A DNA stretch of 64,000 bases from Carthagonibacter sp032251515. Its GTDB lineage: Bacteria > Gemmatimonadota > Gemmatimonadetes > Palauibacterales > Palauibacteraceae. The notes below the pieces were generated by a model. The model worked only from the letters and a program-made list of their open reading frames with translations, made no database searches and was not told where the DNA came from. The stretch covers positions 1-64,000 of the forward strand of contig JAVVDU010000002.1 of assembly GCA_032251515.1 (NCBI GenBank). Direction: 5' to 3'. Below are positions 24,829-33,354 of this stretch, one piece after another (position 1 is the first letter of the stretch; each line of letters starts with the position of its first letter). The translations under genes were made by a program, and so were the position numbers.

Positions 24829-26408
24829 GCGCTGTCCCGACGGTGCACGCAGACGTGCTCGTGGTGGGGAGCGGAATCGCGGGTCTCAGCTTCGCGCTCA
24901 AGGCGGCGGAGCGGCTCGACGTGCTCGTCGCGACCAAGAAGGCGCGTGTCGAGTCGAGCACGAACTACGCCCAGGGGGGGGTGGCCGCCGTGTTCGGGTC
25001 CGACGACTCGTTCGCCCTGCACGTGGCGGACACGCTCGTCGCGGGCGCGGGACTGTGTCACCAGCGCGCGGTGGAGGAGCTCGTCGGCGAAGGTCCCGCC
25101 CGGGTCCGTGAGCTCGTCGAGTGGGGCGTGCGGTTCACTCGCGAGCGGGGCGAAGTCGCTCTGGGCCGGGAGGCCGGACACAGTCGGCGCCGGATCCTGC
25201 ACGCCGCGGACCTCACCGGCCGCGAGATCGAACGGGCCCTGGTGACGGCGGTGGCCGAGCATCCGCGGATCCGGGTGCTGGAGGACCACTTCGCGTGGTC
25301 GCTCACCACGGGCCGGGACCCGGTCTCGTCGCGCACGCGCTGCGACGGGGCGCTGGTGCTGGACGTCCGCGCGGCGAACTGGCTGCGGGTGCAGGCACGC
25401 GCCGTCCTCCTGGCCACCGGCGGATGCGGACGGCTCTACCGTCACACCACGAACCCGGACATCGCGACGGGAGACGGGATCGCGCTGGGCTACCTCGCGG
25501 GAGCCGCGGTGGCCAACCTCGAGTTCGTCCAGTTCCATCCCACCGCCCTGTACCCGGCGGCCGACCGGGCGCGACTGATCTCCGAGGCCGTCCGGGGAGA
25601 GGGGGCGGAGTTGAAGACCGTCGCGGGCCGGCCGTTCATGGAGCGGTATCATCCCGCGGGTTCCCTGGCGCCGCGCGACGTCGTGGCTCGTGCCATCGAC
25701 GCCGAGATGAAGGCCGGCGGCGCGGACCACGTGCTTCTCGACCTCGGCGCCGTGCCGGCGGACCGGGTGACGGAGCGCTTCCCGCACATCGTCGCCACGT
25801 GTGCCGACCAGGGCATCTCCCTGCCCGGGGATCCGATTCCGGTCGTTCCCGCCGCCCACTACCAGTGCGGAGGGCTTCTCACGGACTGGGACGGCCGTAC
25901 GTCGCTGGCGGGCCTGTACGCGGCAGGGGAGACGGCCTGCACAGGCGTGCACGGGGCCAACCGGCTCGCATCGAACTCGCTCCTCGAGGCGGTCGTGTTC
26001 GCGCACCGGGCGGTACGAAGGGTGTTCCGGGAGCTTCGCCACGTGCCATCGGTCCTGCCCTCGCCCGCTCCCACGGCGCCCGCGCTCGCGGCCGCGGGAG
26101 AGCCACCGGCGGGCGTGGAGTCGCGGATCCGCGACCTCATGTGGGAGAACGCGGGCATCGTGCGCTCGCGGGAGCGACTCGAGGCGGCCGGCGAGGCGCT
26201 GGACGCCCTCGCCGGGGTCCGCATCGGACGCGACGGCAGCGGCGACGGGGCGATGCGTGCCCGGGAGGTCGAGTTCATGCGGGGCGTGGCTTCCCTGATC
26301 GTCCGCTGTGCCGAGCGGCGGCGGGAAAGCCGCGGTCTCCACTACACGGAGACGTGGCCGGCGCGCGACAACGAGCGCTTCCTGCGCGACACGGTCCTCG
26401 CGCGGTGA
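24825..26408 (+). CDS. nadB: L-aspartate oxidase
   Basis: First enzyme of de novo NAD synthesis: oxidises L-aspartate to iminoaspartate with FAD. The 527-residue protein has the FAD-binding VVGSGIAG motif (about 14-20), STNYAQGGVAAVF, the GREAGHSRRRILHAAD block, EFVQFHPTALYP, and the active-site region SLAPRDVVARAI, followed by HYQCGGLLTDWDGRTSLAGLYAAGE and HGANRLASNSLLEAVVF. The C-terminal helical domain is complete. It is coupled to lpxK by ATGA although the pathways are unrelated. nadA and nadC are not in the window. Confidence 0.96.
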   Translation: MSAVPTVHADVLVVGSGIAGLSFALKAAERLDVLVATKKARVESSTNYAQGGVAAVFGSDDSFALHVADTLVAGAGLCHQRAVEELVGEGPARVRELVEWGVRFTRERGEVALGREAGHSRRRILHAADLTGREIERALVTAVAEHPRIRVLEDHFAWSLTTGRDPVSSRTRCDGALVLDVRAANWLRVQARAVLLATGGCGRLYRHTTNPDIATGDGIALGYLAGAAVANLEFVQFHPTALYPAADRARLISEAVRGEGAELKTVAGRPFMERYHPAGSLAPRDVVARAIDAEMKAGGADHVLLDLGAVPADRVTERFPHIVATCADQGISLPGDPIPVVPAAHYQCGGLLTDWDGRTSLAGLYAAGETACTGVHGANRLASNSLLEAVVFAHRAVRRVFRELRHVPSVLPSPAPTAPALAAAGEPPAGVESRIRDLMWENAGIVRSRERLEAAGEALDALAGVRIGRDGSGDGAMRAREVEFMRGVASLIVRCAERRRESRGLHYTETWPARDNERFLRDTVLAR

Positions 26409-26448
26409 GGCCGCTCGCCGGCCGGGTCCTGCAGCCGGAGACGAGCCC

Positions 26449-26925
26449 GTGCGGGTCCTGATCCTGGCCGTCGGCGCGCCCCGGAACCGGGCGCTGGCTG
26501 CGGCGATTCGCGAGTACGAGACGCGGGCCGGACGCTACTTTTCCCTGGAGGCGATCGAGGTCCCGGCCGCCCGTACCGGACGTGCGGCGCCGCCGGAACT
26601 GGTGCGACGGAAGGAAGCCGAGGACCTGCGACAGCGACTGCCGGCCGACCTGCGGAGCATCGCGCTGACCCGTGAAGGACGCCCGTTCACGTCGCGGGAC
26701 CTCGCCGGGCGGCTGTCCGATCTCGCCACGTACGGGGGCGCCGGGATCGCGTTCCTGATCGGGGGGGCGCACGGTTTGGATGCCGCGCTCCGCGAGGCCT
26801 GCGAGAGGCGCCTGTCCCTCTCGGCCCTGACGCTGCCGCACGACCTGGCCCGGCTGGTCCTGGCGGAGCAACTCTACCGCGCCGGCACGATCCTCCGGGG
26901 CGAACCGTATCACAAGGGACGATGA
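26449..26925 (+). CDS. rlmH: 23S rRNA pseudouridine-1915 N3-methyltransferase
   Basis: SPOUT-class methyltransferase that methylates pseudouridine 1915 in helix 69 of 23S rRNA on assembled 70S ribosomes. The 158-residue protein shows the family SAM-binding knot: FLIGGAHGLD followed by LSLSALTLPHDLARLVLAEQLYRA and the invariant end RGEPYHKGR. Length matches the usual 155-160 residues. The GTG at 26449 is the natural start (VRVLILAVGAPRN), with GGAG upstream; the frame further upstream is antisense or shadow of nadB. The next gene starts in its stop codon. Confidence 0.95.
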   Translation: MRVLILAVGAPRNRALAAAIREYETRAGRYFSLEAIEVPAARTGRAAPPELVRRKEAEDLRQRLPADLRSIALTREGRPFTSRDLAGRLSDLATYGGAGIAFLIGGAHGLDAALREACERRLSLSALTLPHDLARLVLAEQLYRAGTILRGEPYHKGR

Positions 26926-27686
26926 GACGATCGAGCGAGGGAGGGGAGGTCTCCCGGGAGTGGTTCCGGGACTGGTTCGGCGAGGAGTACCTCGCCCTGT
27001 ATCCGCACCGGAACGCGCGCGAGGCCACCCGGGCCGTGCGCCTGTTCCTGGAGGCCGTGCCGCCCCCCGAGGGCGGCACCGTCCTCGACGTCGGCTGCGG
27101 GGCGGGCCGGCACCTGCGGGAGCTCCTGGCCTGCGGCGTGCCCGCGGTGGGCCTCGACCTGTCGCGCGTCTTGCTCGGCCGGGCCCGCCAGCGCTGTCCC
27201 CGCGCCCGTCTCGTGCGGGGTGACATGCGCTTCCTGCCGTTCCGCGACGGCGCGTTCTCCGGGCTCACGAGCTTCTTCACGTCGTTCGGCTATTTCGCTT
27301 CGCGGGAGGAGGATGCACGCGTGGTCACGGAGATGCGGCGCGTACTGCAGCGCGGCGGTCCGTTCCTGCTCGACTTCCTGAACGCCGACCGCGTACGGCA
27401 GGACCTCGTGGCGCGCGACGAGAGGCGGGTCGGCACGACGCGCGTCACGCAGACGCGCGAGATCCAGGGTGACACGGTGGTCAAGACGATCCGCCTGAGC
27501 GACGAAGACGGCGCCGGGGAGGGGGAGCGCACCTTTCACGAGCGGGTGCGGCTGTACCCGCCCGCGGACCTGGAGGCGCTCCTCGCGGCGCACGGCATGC
27601 GGACCGAGGACCGCTTCGGCTCCTACGGGGGGGAGCCGTTCGACGGCCGGTCACACCGGCTGATCCTGGCGGGACGGGCGGCATGA
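26922..27686 (+). CDS. Class I SAM methyltransferase paired with bshC (candidate bacillithiol N-methyltransferase)
   Basis: A 254-residue Rossmann-fold methyltransferase: motif I VLDVGCGAGRH (about 53-63), motif II acid in VGLDLS, a post-I region with RGDMRFLPF, and a beta-rich C-terminal half (TREIQGDTVVKTIRL, ERTFHERVRLYPPADLEALL). It overlaps bshC by 4 bases (ATGA). In Chlorobaculum tepidum a SAM methyltransferase (CT1040) N-methylates bacillithiol, and thiol synthesis by this route has been predicted for Gemmatimonadetes. The tight coupling makes this gene a candidate for the same reaction. The methyltransferase call is firm; the substrate is inferred from position only. Confidence 0.85.
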   Translation: MRRSSEGGEVSREWFRDWFGEEYLALYPHRNAREATRAVRLFLEAVPPPEGGTVLDVGCGAGRHLRELLACGVPAVGLDLSRVLLGRARQRCPRARLVRGDMRFLPFRDGAFSGLTSFFTSFGYFASREEDARVVTEMRRVLQRGGPFLLDFLNADRVRQDLVARDERRVGTTRVTQTREIQGDTVVKTIRLSDEDGAGEGERTFHERVRLYPPADLEALLAAHGMRTEDRFGSYGGEPFDGRSHRLILAGRAA

Positions 27687-29251
27687 GCGGCGACGCGAGC
27701 CCCAGGTTCGTGCGGCGCCGCCTGGCAGCGCCGGAGTCGCTGGCGGGCGATTTCGTCGCGGACCGGAAGGACGCCCGCGCCCTCCTCGCCACGGCGGGCC
27801 CGACCGGCCCGGGAGGGCCGCGCGCCGGGCGACTCGGCGCGGCCGCGTTCACGACGACCTCGGCGGGCACGGCGGATGCCCTGCCGGAGATCGTGGCGGA
27901 CGGCCGGGGCGTGCTCGTCACGACCGGCCAGCAGCCCGGCCTGTTCGCGGGGCCCCTGTACGTGCTCTACAAGGCGCTCACGGCGGTGGCGGAGGCGCGA
28001 CGGTGGAGCGCCGAGACGGGCGGCCCGGCGCTCGCCTGCTTCTGGGTGGCCGGGGACGATCACGACTGGGAGGAGGTGGCCGCTGCCCGGCTCGTCGACC
28101 GCGAGGGGCAGGTCCGGACGTTCACCCTCGAGCCCCCACCGGAGCGCGCGGGCCGGCCCGTAGGGCCATCGCCGCTCCCGCCGGAGGTGGACGAAGCGGC
28201 CGCATCCTTCGCCGCGGCGGCGGGCGCCAGCGAGTTCTCGGAGGCGGTGTTCGCGCCGCTCCGCGCGGCCTATCGGGCCGGCACCTCGTTCACCGGGGCG
28301 TTCGAGCGCGTGCTCGCCGAGCTGCTCGCGGGAGTCGACATCGCGATCCTGGACGGCGGTTCCTCGGAGGTGCACGGCGCCGCCGCTCCCCTGTTGCGGC
28401 GGGCGCTGGAACGGGCGGCAGACTGCGACGCGGCGTTCCGGGCCGGCACGGAAGCGGTGCGGCGCGCCGGCTACGAGCCCCGGCTCCGTCCCCCCGACGG
28501 CGGGACGCACGTGTTCTGGGACGGCCCGGCGGGGCGCGTCCACCTGGTCCGGACGCCGGACGGGATCTCCGCGGGTCCGGACGGAGATCCTCTTCCGGTC
28601 GCGGCCTGGGTCGAGCGACTCGAGCAGGACCCCGGACGGTTCAGCGCCGGGGCGGCTCTGCGGCCCGTCCTCGAGTCCTGGCTCCTGCCCGTCGGCGCCA
28701 CGGTCCTCGGACCGGGAGAGATCGCGTACTGGGCCCAGCTGCCGCAGCTGTTCGCTGTCCTCGAGGTACCGCTGCCGGCGATCGTCCCGCGGGCCTCGTG
28801 GACCGTCGTGGAACGAAAGGTGGACCGCTGGCTGGACCGGGTGGAAGCGTCGCCCGAGGAACTCGCGGCGGGTACGGACGGAATCGAGGCGCGGATCGTC
28901 GCCTCCCATCGGCCCGAGCGGCTCGAGGCGGCGATCCGGGAGGCGCGCTCCTGCGTGGGGCGGAGCTTCACCGAGGTGGAGGCGGCGGCCCAGGACGAGC
29001 TCCCTGGCATCCGCTCGGCGATCGGCAAGGCACGCAAGCACGGCTTCGATGCGATCGGCGAGCTGGAGGCGACGATGGACGCCAGGGTCCGCGAGATCAT
29101 GGACGTGCGGATCGACCAGGCCCGGCGGGCCGCGGCGCACCTGTACCCGGGCGGTCGTCCGCAGGAGCGGATCGCGAGCCCGTTCGGCTATCTCGCCCTG
29201 TACGGGCCGGCGTTCCTCGCGGCGCTCCGCCGGGCCCACGGACTGGAATGA
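27683..29251 (+). CDS. bshC: Bacillithiol biosynthesis cysteine-adding enzyme BshC
   Basis: Last step of bacillithiol synthesis: links cysteine to GlcN-malate. The 522-residue protein has the family hallmarks GQQPGLFAGPLYVLYK (82-97) and FWVAGDDHDWEEV (120-132), a central LLPVGATVLGPGEIAYWAQL segment, and the long C-terminal coiled-coil (about 390-490) that drives dimerisation. Length fits the family (about 530-540). BshA and BshB are not in the window; they are often unlinked. Overlap with the methyltransferase gene implies joint expression. Bacillithiol in an LPS-bearing cell fits FCB-group phyla. Confidence 0.93.
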   Translation: MSGDASPRFVRRRLAAPESLAGDFVADRKDARALLATAGPTGPGGPRAGRLGAAAFTTTSAGTADALPEIVADGRGVLVTTGQQPGLFAGPLYVLYKALTAVAEARRWSAETGGPALACFWVAGDDHDWEEVAAARLVDREGQVRTFTLEPPPERAGRPVGPSPLPPEVDEAAASFAAAAGASEFSEAVFAPLRAAYRAGTSFTGAFERVLAELLAGVDIAILDGGSSEVHGAAAPLLRRALERAADCDAAFRAGTEAVRRAGYEPRLRPPDGGTHVFWDGPAGRVHLVRTPDGISAGPDGDPLPVAAWVERLEQDPGRFSAGAALRPVLESWLLPVGATVLGPGEIAYWAQLPQLFAVLEVPLPAIVPRASWTVVERKVDRWLDRVEASPEELAAGTDGIEARIVASHRPERLEAAIREARSCVGRSFTEVEAAAQDELPGIRSAIGKARKHGFDAIGELEATMDARVREIMDVRIDQARRAAAHLYPGGRPQERIASPFGYLALYGPAFLAALRRAHGLE

Positions 29252-29292
29252 GGCGCGGGACCGGAGGGGCGGCCGGAAGTCTGCCGCGGCCG

Positions 29293-29321
29293 TTGCTGGT
29301 CTCCGTACCCTTCCGTAGTTT
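29293..29321 (+). promoter_or_regulatory. Possible sigma-70-type promoter after bshC
   Basis: TTGCTG (29293-29298) and TAGTTT (29316-29321) are separated by 17 bases, in the only sizeable gap (about 140 bases) between bshC and the next gene. Each box matches the consensus at three of six positions, so this is a weak call supported mainly by spacing and location. Confidence 0.25.
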
Positions 29322-29390
29322 CGCGGCGGTGTGCGCGCCGGCGCCACGGAGCAGGACGGCGCGCCGTCCCGAAGGCCATGCGGGGGCTTC

Positions 29391-29687
29391 TTGATCTGGG
29401 CGTTTCTGATCCTCCTCGTCCTGCTGATCCCGATTCTGGCGATCGTCATCGACTCGCAGGTCGGGCAGGCGCTCGCGAACCGGATCTCGCGCGGCCTTCC
29501 GCCGGATGCCGAGCGCTTCGCGGCACGCCTCGAGGAGCTGGAGGCGGACGTCCATTACCTCACGGAATCCCTCGAGAGCCTGCGGGACGAGACGCGGTTC
29601 GTCCGCGCCCTGATGGAGGGACCGGAGGGCGGGTCCGATGGATCCGCGGGAGACGCGGCGGGGGAGCCGGGTGACCGCGGCCCCTGA
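29391..29687 (+). CDS. Small membrane protein with one helix and a coiled coil
   Basis: A 98-residue protein if started at TTG 29391, which follows a GGGGG ribosome-like stretch; the same frame is open to GTG 29331. One strong hydrophobic helix at the N-terminus (IWAFLILLVLLIPILAIVI) is followed by an amphipathic charged segment RLEELEADVHYLTESLESL that should form a coiled coil, and an acidic glycine-rich tail. The layout (short helix, then coil) resembles PspB-type proteins, but similarity in sequence is not strong enough to name it. It lies 54 bases ahead of murJ and may share its transcript. Function unknown. Confidence 0.6.
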   Translation: MIWAFLILLVLLIPILAIVIDSQVGQALANRISRGLPPDAERFAARLEELEADVHYLTESLESLRDETRFVRALMEGPEGGSDGSAGDAAGEPGDRGP

Positions 29688-29741
29688 CGGCGGGGCAGCC
29701 CGGGTCCGGAGGCGCCGCGCGCGGAGCCGGCGCGCTTCGTG

Positions 29742-31301
29742 ATGGGACGCGGCGCCCGTCCGGCCGGCTCGGTCGGGGCCGGGATCCTCCTGAGCCGCGT
29801 GACGGGCGTGGCCCGGGACGTGGCGCTCGCGGCCTTCCTGGGGACCGGCCGGCCCGCCGACGCCTACTGGGCGGCCCTCAAGATCCCGAACATCGTCCGG
29901 AACCTCCTGGGCGAAGGGACGCTGTCGGCCTCCTTCGTGCCCGTGTACGCATCCAGCCTCGCGGCGCGCGAGGCTGGATCGGAGGAGCCGGCCCGCCTGG
30001 CGCGCTCGGTGCTCGGCGGGGTGCTGCTGGCCGCCGGCCTGCTGGCGGGTCTCGGGGTCCTGCTGGCGCCGTGGATCACCGGGGTCCTGCTCGCCGGGGC
30101 GGACGAGGCGACCCGAGTTCTCGCGACCTCGCTGGTACGGATCCTGTTCCCGATGGCCGGGATCCTGGTGGTCGGGGCCTGGTTCCTCGGCGTCCTCAAC
30201 ACGCACGATCGCTTCTTCCTCCCGTTCGCCGCCCCGGCGCTCTGGAATCTGGCCCAGGTGACGGGCCTGTTCGTCGCGGCGCACCTGGGGGCCGAGCGGA
30301 TCGCCGTGGCCCTCGCGTGGTCGGCGCTCGGCGGAGCGCTGCTGCAGGTCGGAGTGCAGGCTCCCGTCGCCTTCCGCCTCTCCGGAGTGCGCCGTCCCGG
30401 CTTCGAGTGGTCGCTGGAGCCCGTGCGGCGCGTGGCCCGGAACAGCCTGCCGGTCATCTCCAGCCAGGGGATCCTGCAGGTCTCCTCGCTCGTGGACGTG
30501 GCGCTGGCGGCGCTCGCGGGGCCGGGAGCGCTGGCGGCGCTGGGGTACTCCCAGCGGCTCGCGTACCTCCCGATCAGCCTGTTCGGCATCTCGATCGCGG
30601 CGGCGGCGCTTCCGGCGATGTCGCGCGAGGCGAGGCGCGAGGCGCTCGCCGAACGACTCCGTCTCGCGTGGTTCCAGATCCTGTTCTTCGTGCTGCCGTC
30701 CGCCGTCGCGCTGCTCCTGTTCGGCGATCTCCTGGTGTCGGTCGTCTACGAGCGGGGCGAGTTCGGACGTGAGAGCACGGCGCTCGTGACCCTGCTGCTC
30801 GCTGCGTACGGACTGGGGCTCGCGGCGGCGAGCTCGGTGAAGCTGTTCGCGAGCGGCTTCCACGCCATGCAGGACACGGCGAGCCCCCTGCGGGCCGCGG
30901 GGATCGCCGTCGCCGTCGCGGTGACCGTGGGGGCGGCGCTGACCCTGCTCCTGCGCGCGTCGGGCTTCGGCGCCTTCGCCGCCGTCGGCATCGTGCTCGG
31001 AGGGGCGCTGGGGTCGTGGGTGAACCTGCTGCTGCTCTGGGCGGGCCTCCGGCGGCGCCTGGGTCCCTTCCTCGGACGGGACGCCCTGCGCGCCGTCCTG
31101 CGACTCGCCGTGGCGGTGCTCGTGGCCACCGCCGCCGGATGGGCGGCCCGCACGCTGGTCGAACCCGTGCTCCCGGACCGGAGCCTCGTGCATCGGGGAC
31201 TGCTCACGACCGTCGTCCTGTCGGCCTTCGGGCTCGTCTACCTGGCCATCGCCCGTCGCCCGCCCCGGCCTGCGGCTCCGTCGCACGATGCCGCCGGCTG
31301 A
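29742..31301 (+). CDS. murJ: Lipid II flippase MurJ
   Basis: A 519-residue MOP-superfamily protein that flips lipid II to the periplasmic side for peptidoglycan synthesis. About 14 membrane helices are apparent. Family landmarks include SRVTGVARDVALAAFLGTGRPADAY, KIPNIVRNLLGEGTLSASFVPVY, RILFPMAGILVVGAWFLGVLN, and the central ISLFGISIAAAALPAMSREA. The arginines in the first helix region (SRVTGVARD) and RNLLGEG match residues important in E. coli MurJ. ATG 29742 is chosen; a GTG directly precedes it. uvrC starts 14 bases before its stop. Confidence 0.95.
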   Translation: MGRGARPAGSVGAGILLSRVTGVARDVALAAFLGTGRPADAYWAALKIPNIVRNLLGEGTLSASFVPVYASSLAAREAGSEEPARLARSVLGGVLLAAGLLAGLGVLLAPWITGVLLAGADEATRVLATSLVRILFPMAGILVVGAWFLGVLNTHDRFFLPFAAPALWNLAQVTGLFVAAHLGAERIAVALAWSALGGALLQVGVQAPVAFRLSGVRRPGFEWSLEPVRRVARNSLPVISSQGILQVSSLVDVALAALAGPGALAALGYSQRLAYLPISLFGISIAAAALPAMSREARREALAERLRLAWFQILFFVLPSAVALLLFGDLLVSVVYERGEFGRESTALVTLLLAAYGLGLAAASSVKLFASGFHAMQDTASPLRAAGIAVAVAVTVGAALTLLLRASGFGAFAAVGIVLGGALGSWVNLLLLWAGLRRRLGPFLGRDALRAVLRLAVAVLVATAAGWAARTLVEPVLPDRSLVHRGLLTTVVLSAFGLVYLAIARRPPRPAAPSHDAAG

Positions 31302-33135
31302 GGGCCTGCGGGCCCGGGTCCGCGCGCTTCCCCGGCGGCCGGGCGTGTACCTGTTCCGGGACGCGGCCGGCGATGTCCTGTACGTCGGCAAGGCGAAGTC
31401 CCTCCGGGAGCGCGTATCATCGTACGTCCGCCGGGACGCGGCCGGGTCCCTGCGGACCGCACGCCTCGTGGAGCGGATCGCCGGGCTCGAGACGATCGTC
31501 ACGGCTACCGAGGAAGAGGCGCTCCTGCTCGAGGCGAACCTCGTCCGGGAGCACGCGCCGCGCTTCAACGTGCGCCTGCGGGACGACAAGACGTTCCCGT
31601 ACGTGAAGGTCACGGTGGACGAACCGTACCCCCGCGTTCTCGTGACCCGGCGCCTGCTCCCGGACGGCGCACGGTACTTCGGTCCGTTCACCGACGTGGG
31701 CGCGATGCGCAAGGCCCTGCGCTTCCTGCAGCGACGATTCACGATCCGGACCTGCAGCTGGGACCTCCCGCGGCGGGCGCCCGACCGCCCCTGCCTGGAC
31801 TTCCACATCGACCGCTGCCGGGCTCCGTGCGTGGGCCGCCAGGACGAGGCGAGCTACCGGGCGGCGATCGACGAGGTGCTGGCCGTGTTGGGGGGCCACA
31901 CGGAGGACCTGAGACGCGCCGTGGAGGCGGAGATGTCCGCCGCGGCCGCGCGGCTCGATTTCGAGCTGGCGGCGGAGCTCCGCGACGTGCTCGCCGGGCT
32001 CGCATCGTTCACGGAGCGCCGGACGGCCGTGGACGTCCGCGGGGGAGACCGCGACGTGCTCGGGCTGCACCGGGAGGGTGGCACGGCCTGCGCCGTTCTG
32101 CTGCGGGTGCGCGGGGGCAGGCTCCTCGGGCGGGACGTGCTGTTCCTGGAGTACTCTCCGGAGAGCGACGCGGACATCGACGAGGCCGGGCTCGTGGAGG
32201 CGGCCGTCAAGGGGTTCGTGCTGCGGGGCGAGATGCCGCCGGCCGAGCTCCTCGTCCCGGCGGAGTTTCCCGACTTGCCGCTCCTGCGGGACGTTCTCGC
32301 CGCGAGCCGGGGAGGAGCCGTCCGGATTCTCGCCCCGCGTCGCGGCCAGAAGCGGCGGCTGCTCGAGCTCGCCGCCCGGAACGCGGCGCACGCGTTCCGC
32401 TCCGGGGTCACCGAGCCGGCCGATCCCGCCAGTCGGGAGGCGTCGCGGCGACTGGCCCTCGCCCTCGGTCTGGCGGCTCCGCCCCGGGATCTCCTGTGTT
32501 TCGACATTTCCACGCTCGGCGGTGCGGAGACGGTCGGATCCGCCGTGTGGCTGCGCGACGGCCGGCCACGGCGCTCGGAATACCGCCGGTTCCGGGTCCG
32601 CGCCGCCGAGCCCGGACGACCCGACGACCCGGCGGCGATGCAGGAAGTGGTCGGGCGCTATTTCCAGCGCCGCGTGCGCGAGGACGCCTTGCTTCCCGAC
32701 CTGGTGCTGGTCGACGGCGGACGGGGGCAGCTCGGCGCCGCGCGGCAGGCCATGGAAGGCGCCGGCGTGTCCGACCTGCCCGTGGCGGCGCTCGCCAAGC
32801 GGCACGAGGAGGTGCTGCTGCCGGGACGCGACGAGCCCGTCGTGCTGGAGCGGCGGGATCCCGCGCTGCACTGGCTGCAGCGGGTGCGCGACGAGGCCCA
32901 CCGCTTCGCCGTGGGATACAACCGGACCCTGCGCCGCAAGCGAACCCTCGCGTCGGCGCTGTCGGAGGTGCCGGGGGTGGGCCCGGCTCGCGAACTGGCC
33001 CTGCTCCACCGGTTCGGCAGTCCGGCTGGCGTGGCACGGGCGACGGAGGCCGACGTGGCAGCCGTCGAGGGAATCGGCCCCGTGCTGGCGCGCCGGATCC
33101 TCACCTTGCTGCGGGGGATGCCCGGCACGGACTGA
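31288..33135 (+). CDS. uvrC: Excinuclease ABC subunit C
   Basis: Makes both incisions in nucleotide-excision repair. The 615-residue protein has an N-terminal GIY-YIG nuclease (GVYLFRDAAGDVLYVGKAKSLRERVSSY, about 19-46), a cysteine-bearing linker, a UVR motif that binds UvrB (RLDFELAAELRDVLAGL, about 220-240), an RNase H-like 5' nuclease domain (about 390-545, with CFDIS and LVLVDGGRGQLGAA), and paired helix-hairpin-helix DNA-binding motifs at the end (SEVPGVGPARELALL, VEGIGPVLARRIL). The start overlaps the murJ end. It is followed by a 219-base gap before the TPR gene. Confidence 0.96.
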   Translation: MPPAEGLRARVRALPRRPGVYLFRDAAGDVLYVGKAKSLRERVSSYVRRDAAGSLRTARLVERIAGLETIVTATEEEALLLEANLVREHAPRFNVRLRDDKTFPYVKVTVDEPYPRVLVTRRLLPDGARYFGPFTDVGAMRKALRFLQRRFTIRTCSWDLPRRAPDRPCLDFHIDRCRAPCVGRQDEASYRAAIDEVLAVLGGHTEDLRRAVEAEMSAAAARLDFELAAELRDVLAGLASFTERRTAVDVRGGDRDVLGLHREGGTACAVLLRVRGGRLLGRDVLFLEYSPESDADIDEAGLVEAAVKGFVLRGEMPPAELLVPAEFPDLPLLRDVLAASRGGAVRILAPRRGQKRRLLELAARNAAHAFRSGVTEPADPASREASRRLALALGLAAPPRDLLCFDISTLGGAETVGSAVWLRDGRPRRSEYRRFRVRAAEPGRPDDPAAMQEVVGRYFQRRVREDALLPDLVLVDGGRGQLGAARQAMEGAGVSDLPVAALAKRHEEVLLPGRDEPVVLERRDPALHWLQRVRDEAHRFAVGYNRTLRRKRTLASALSEVPGVGPARELALLHRFGSPAGVARATEADVAAVEGIGPVLARRILTLLRGMPGTD

Positions 33136-33354
33136 ACACCCGCAGGGACCCGTCCGGTCTCCTCCGCGCATCCGCCCCCCGGCCTCCCGGCCCACGGGGG
33201 ATACCGCGGGAAACACGCGCCTCCCGGGAGAGTATCCAGAAGGGGTTGCGGCGTCCCCGTCCCACGTGGCAGGATGCGCCGCGAGCCGGGGCCCGACCCG
33301 CGCGGGTTCGCGGCCCTTTCGCAGCGTGGTTGACTCGAACGGGAATTCTGTTAC
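33136..33354. other. 219-base intergenic region between uvrC and the TPR gene
   Basis: No open frame with a ribosome site is seen. It holds short GC palindromes (for example ACCCGCGCGGGT at 33296-33307) but no stem followed by a T tract. A TTGACT box at 33330 lies too close to the ATG at 33355 to serve it as a -35 element. The gap should contain the promoter of the TPR gene, which I cannot place. Confidence 0.5.
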
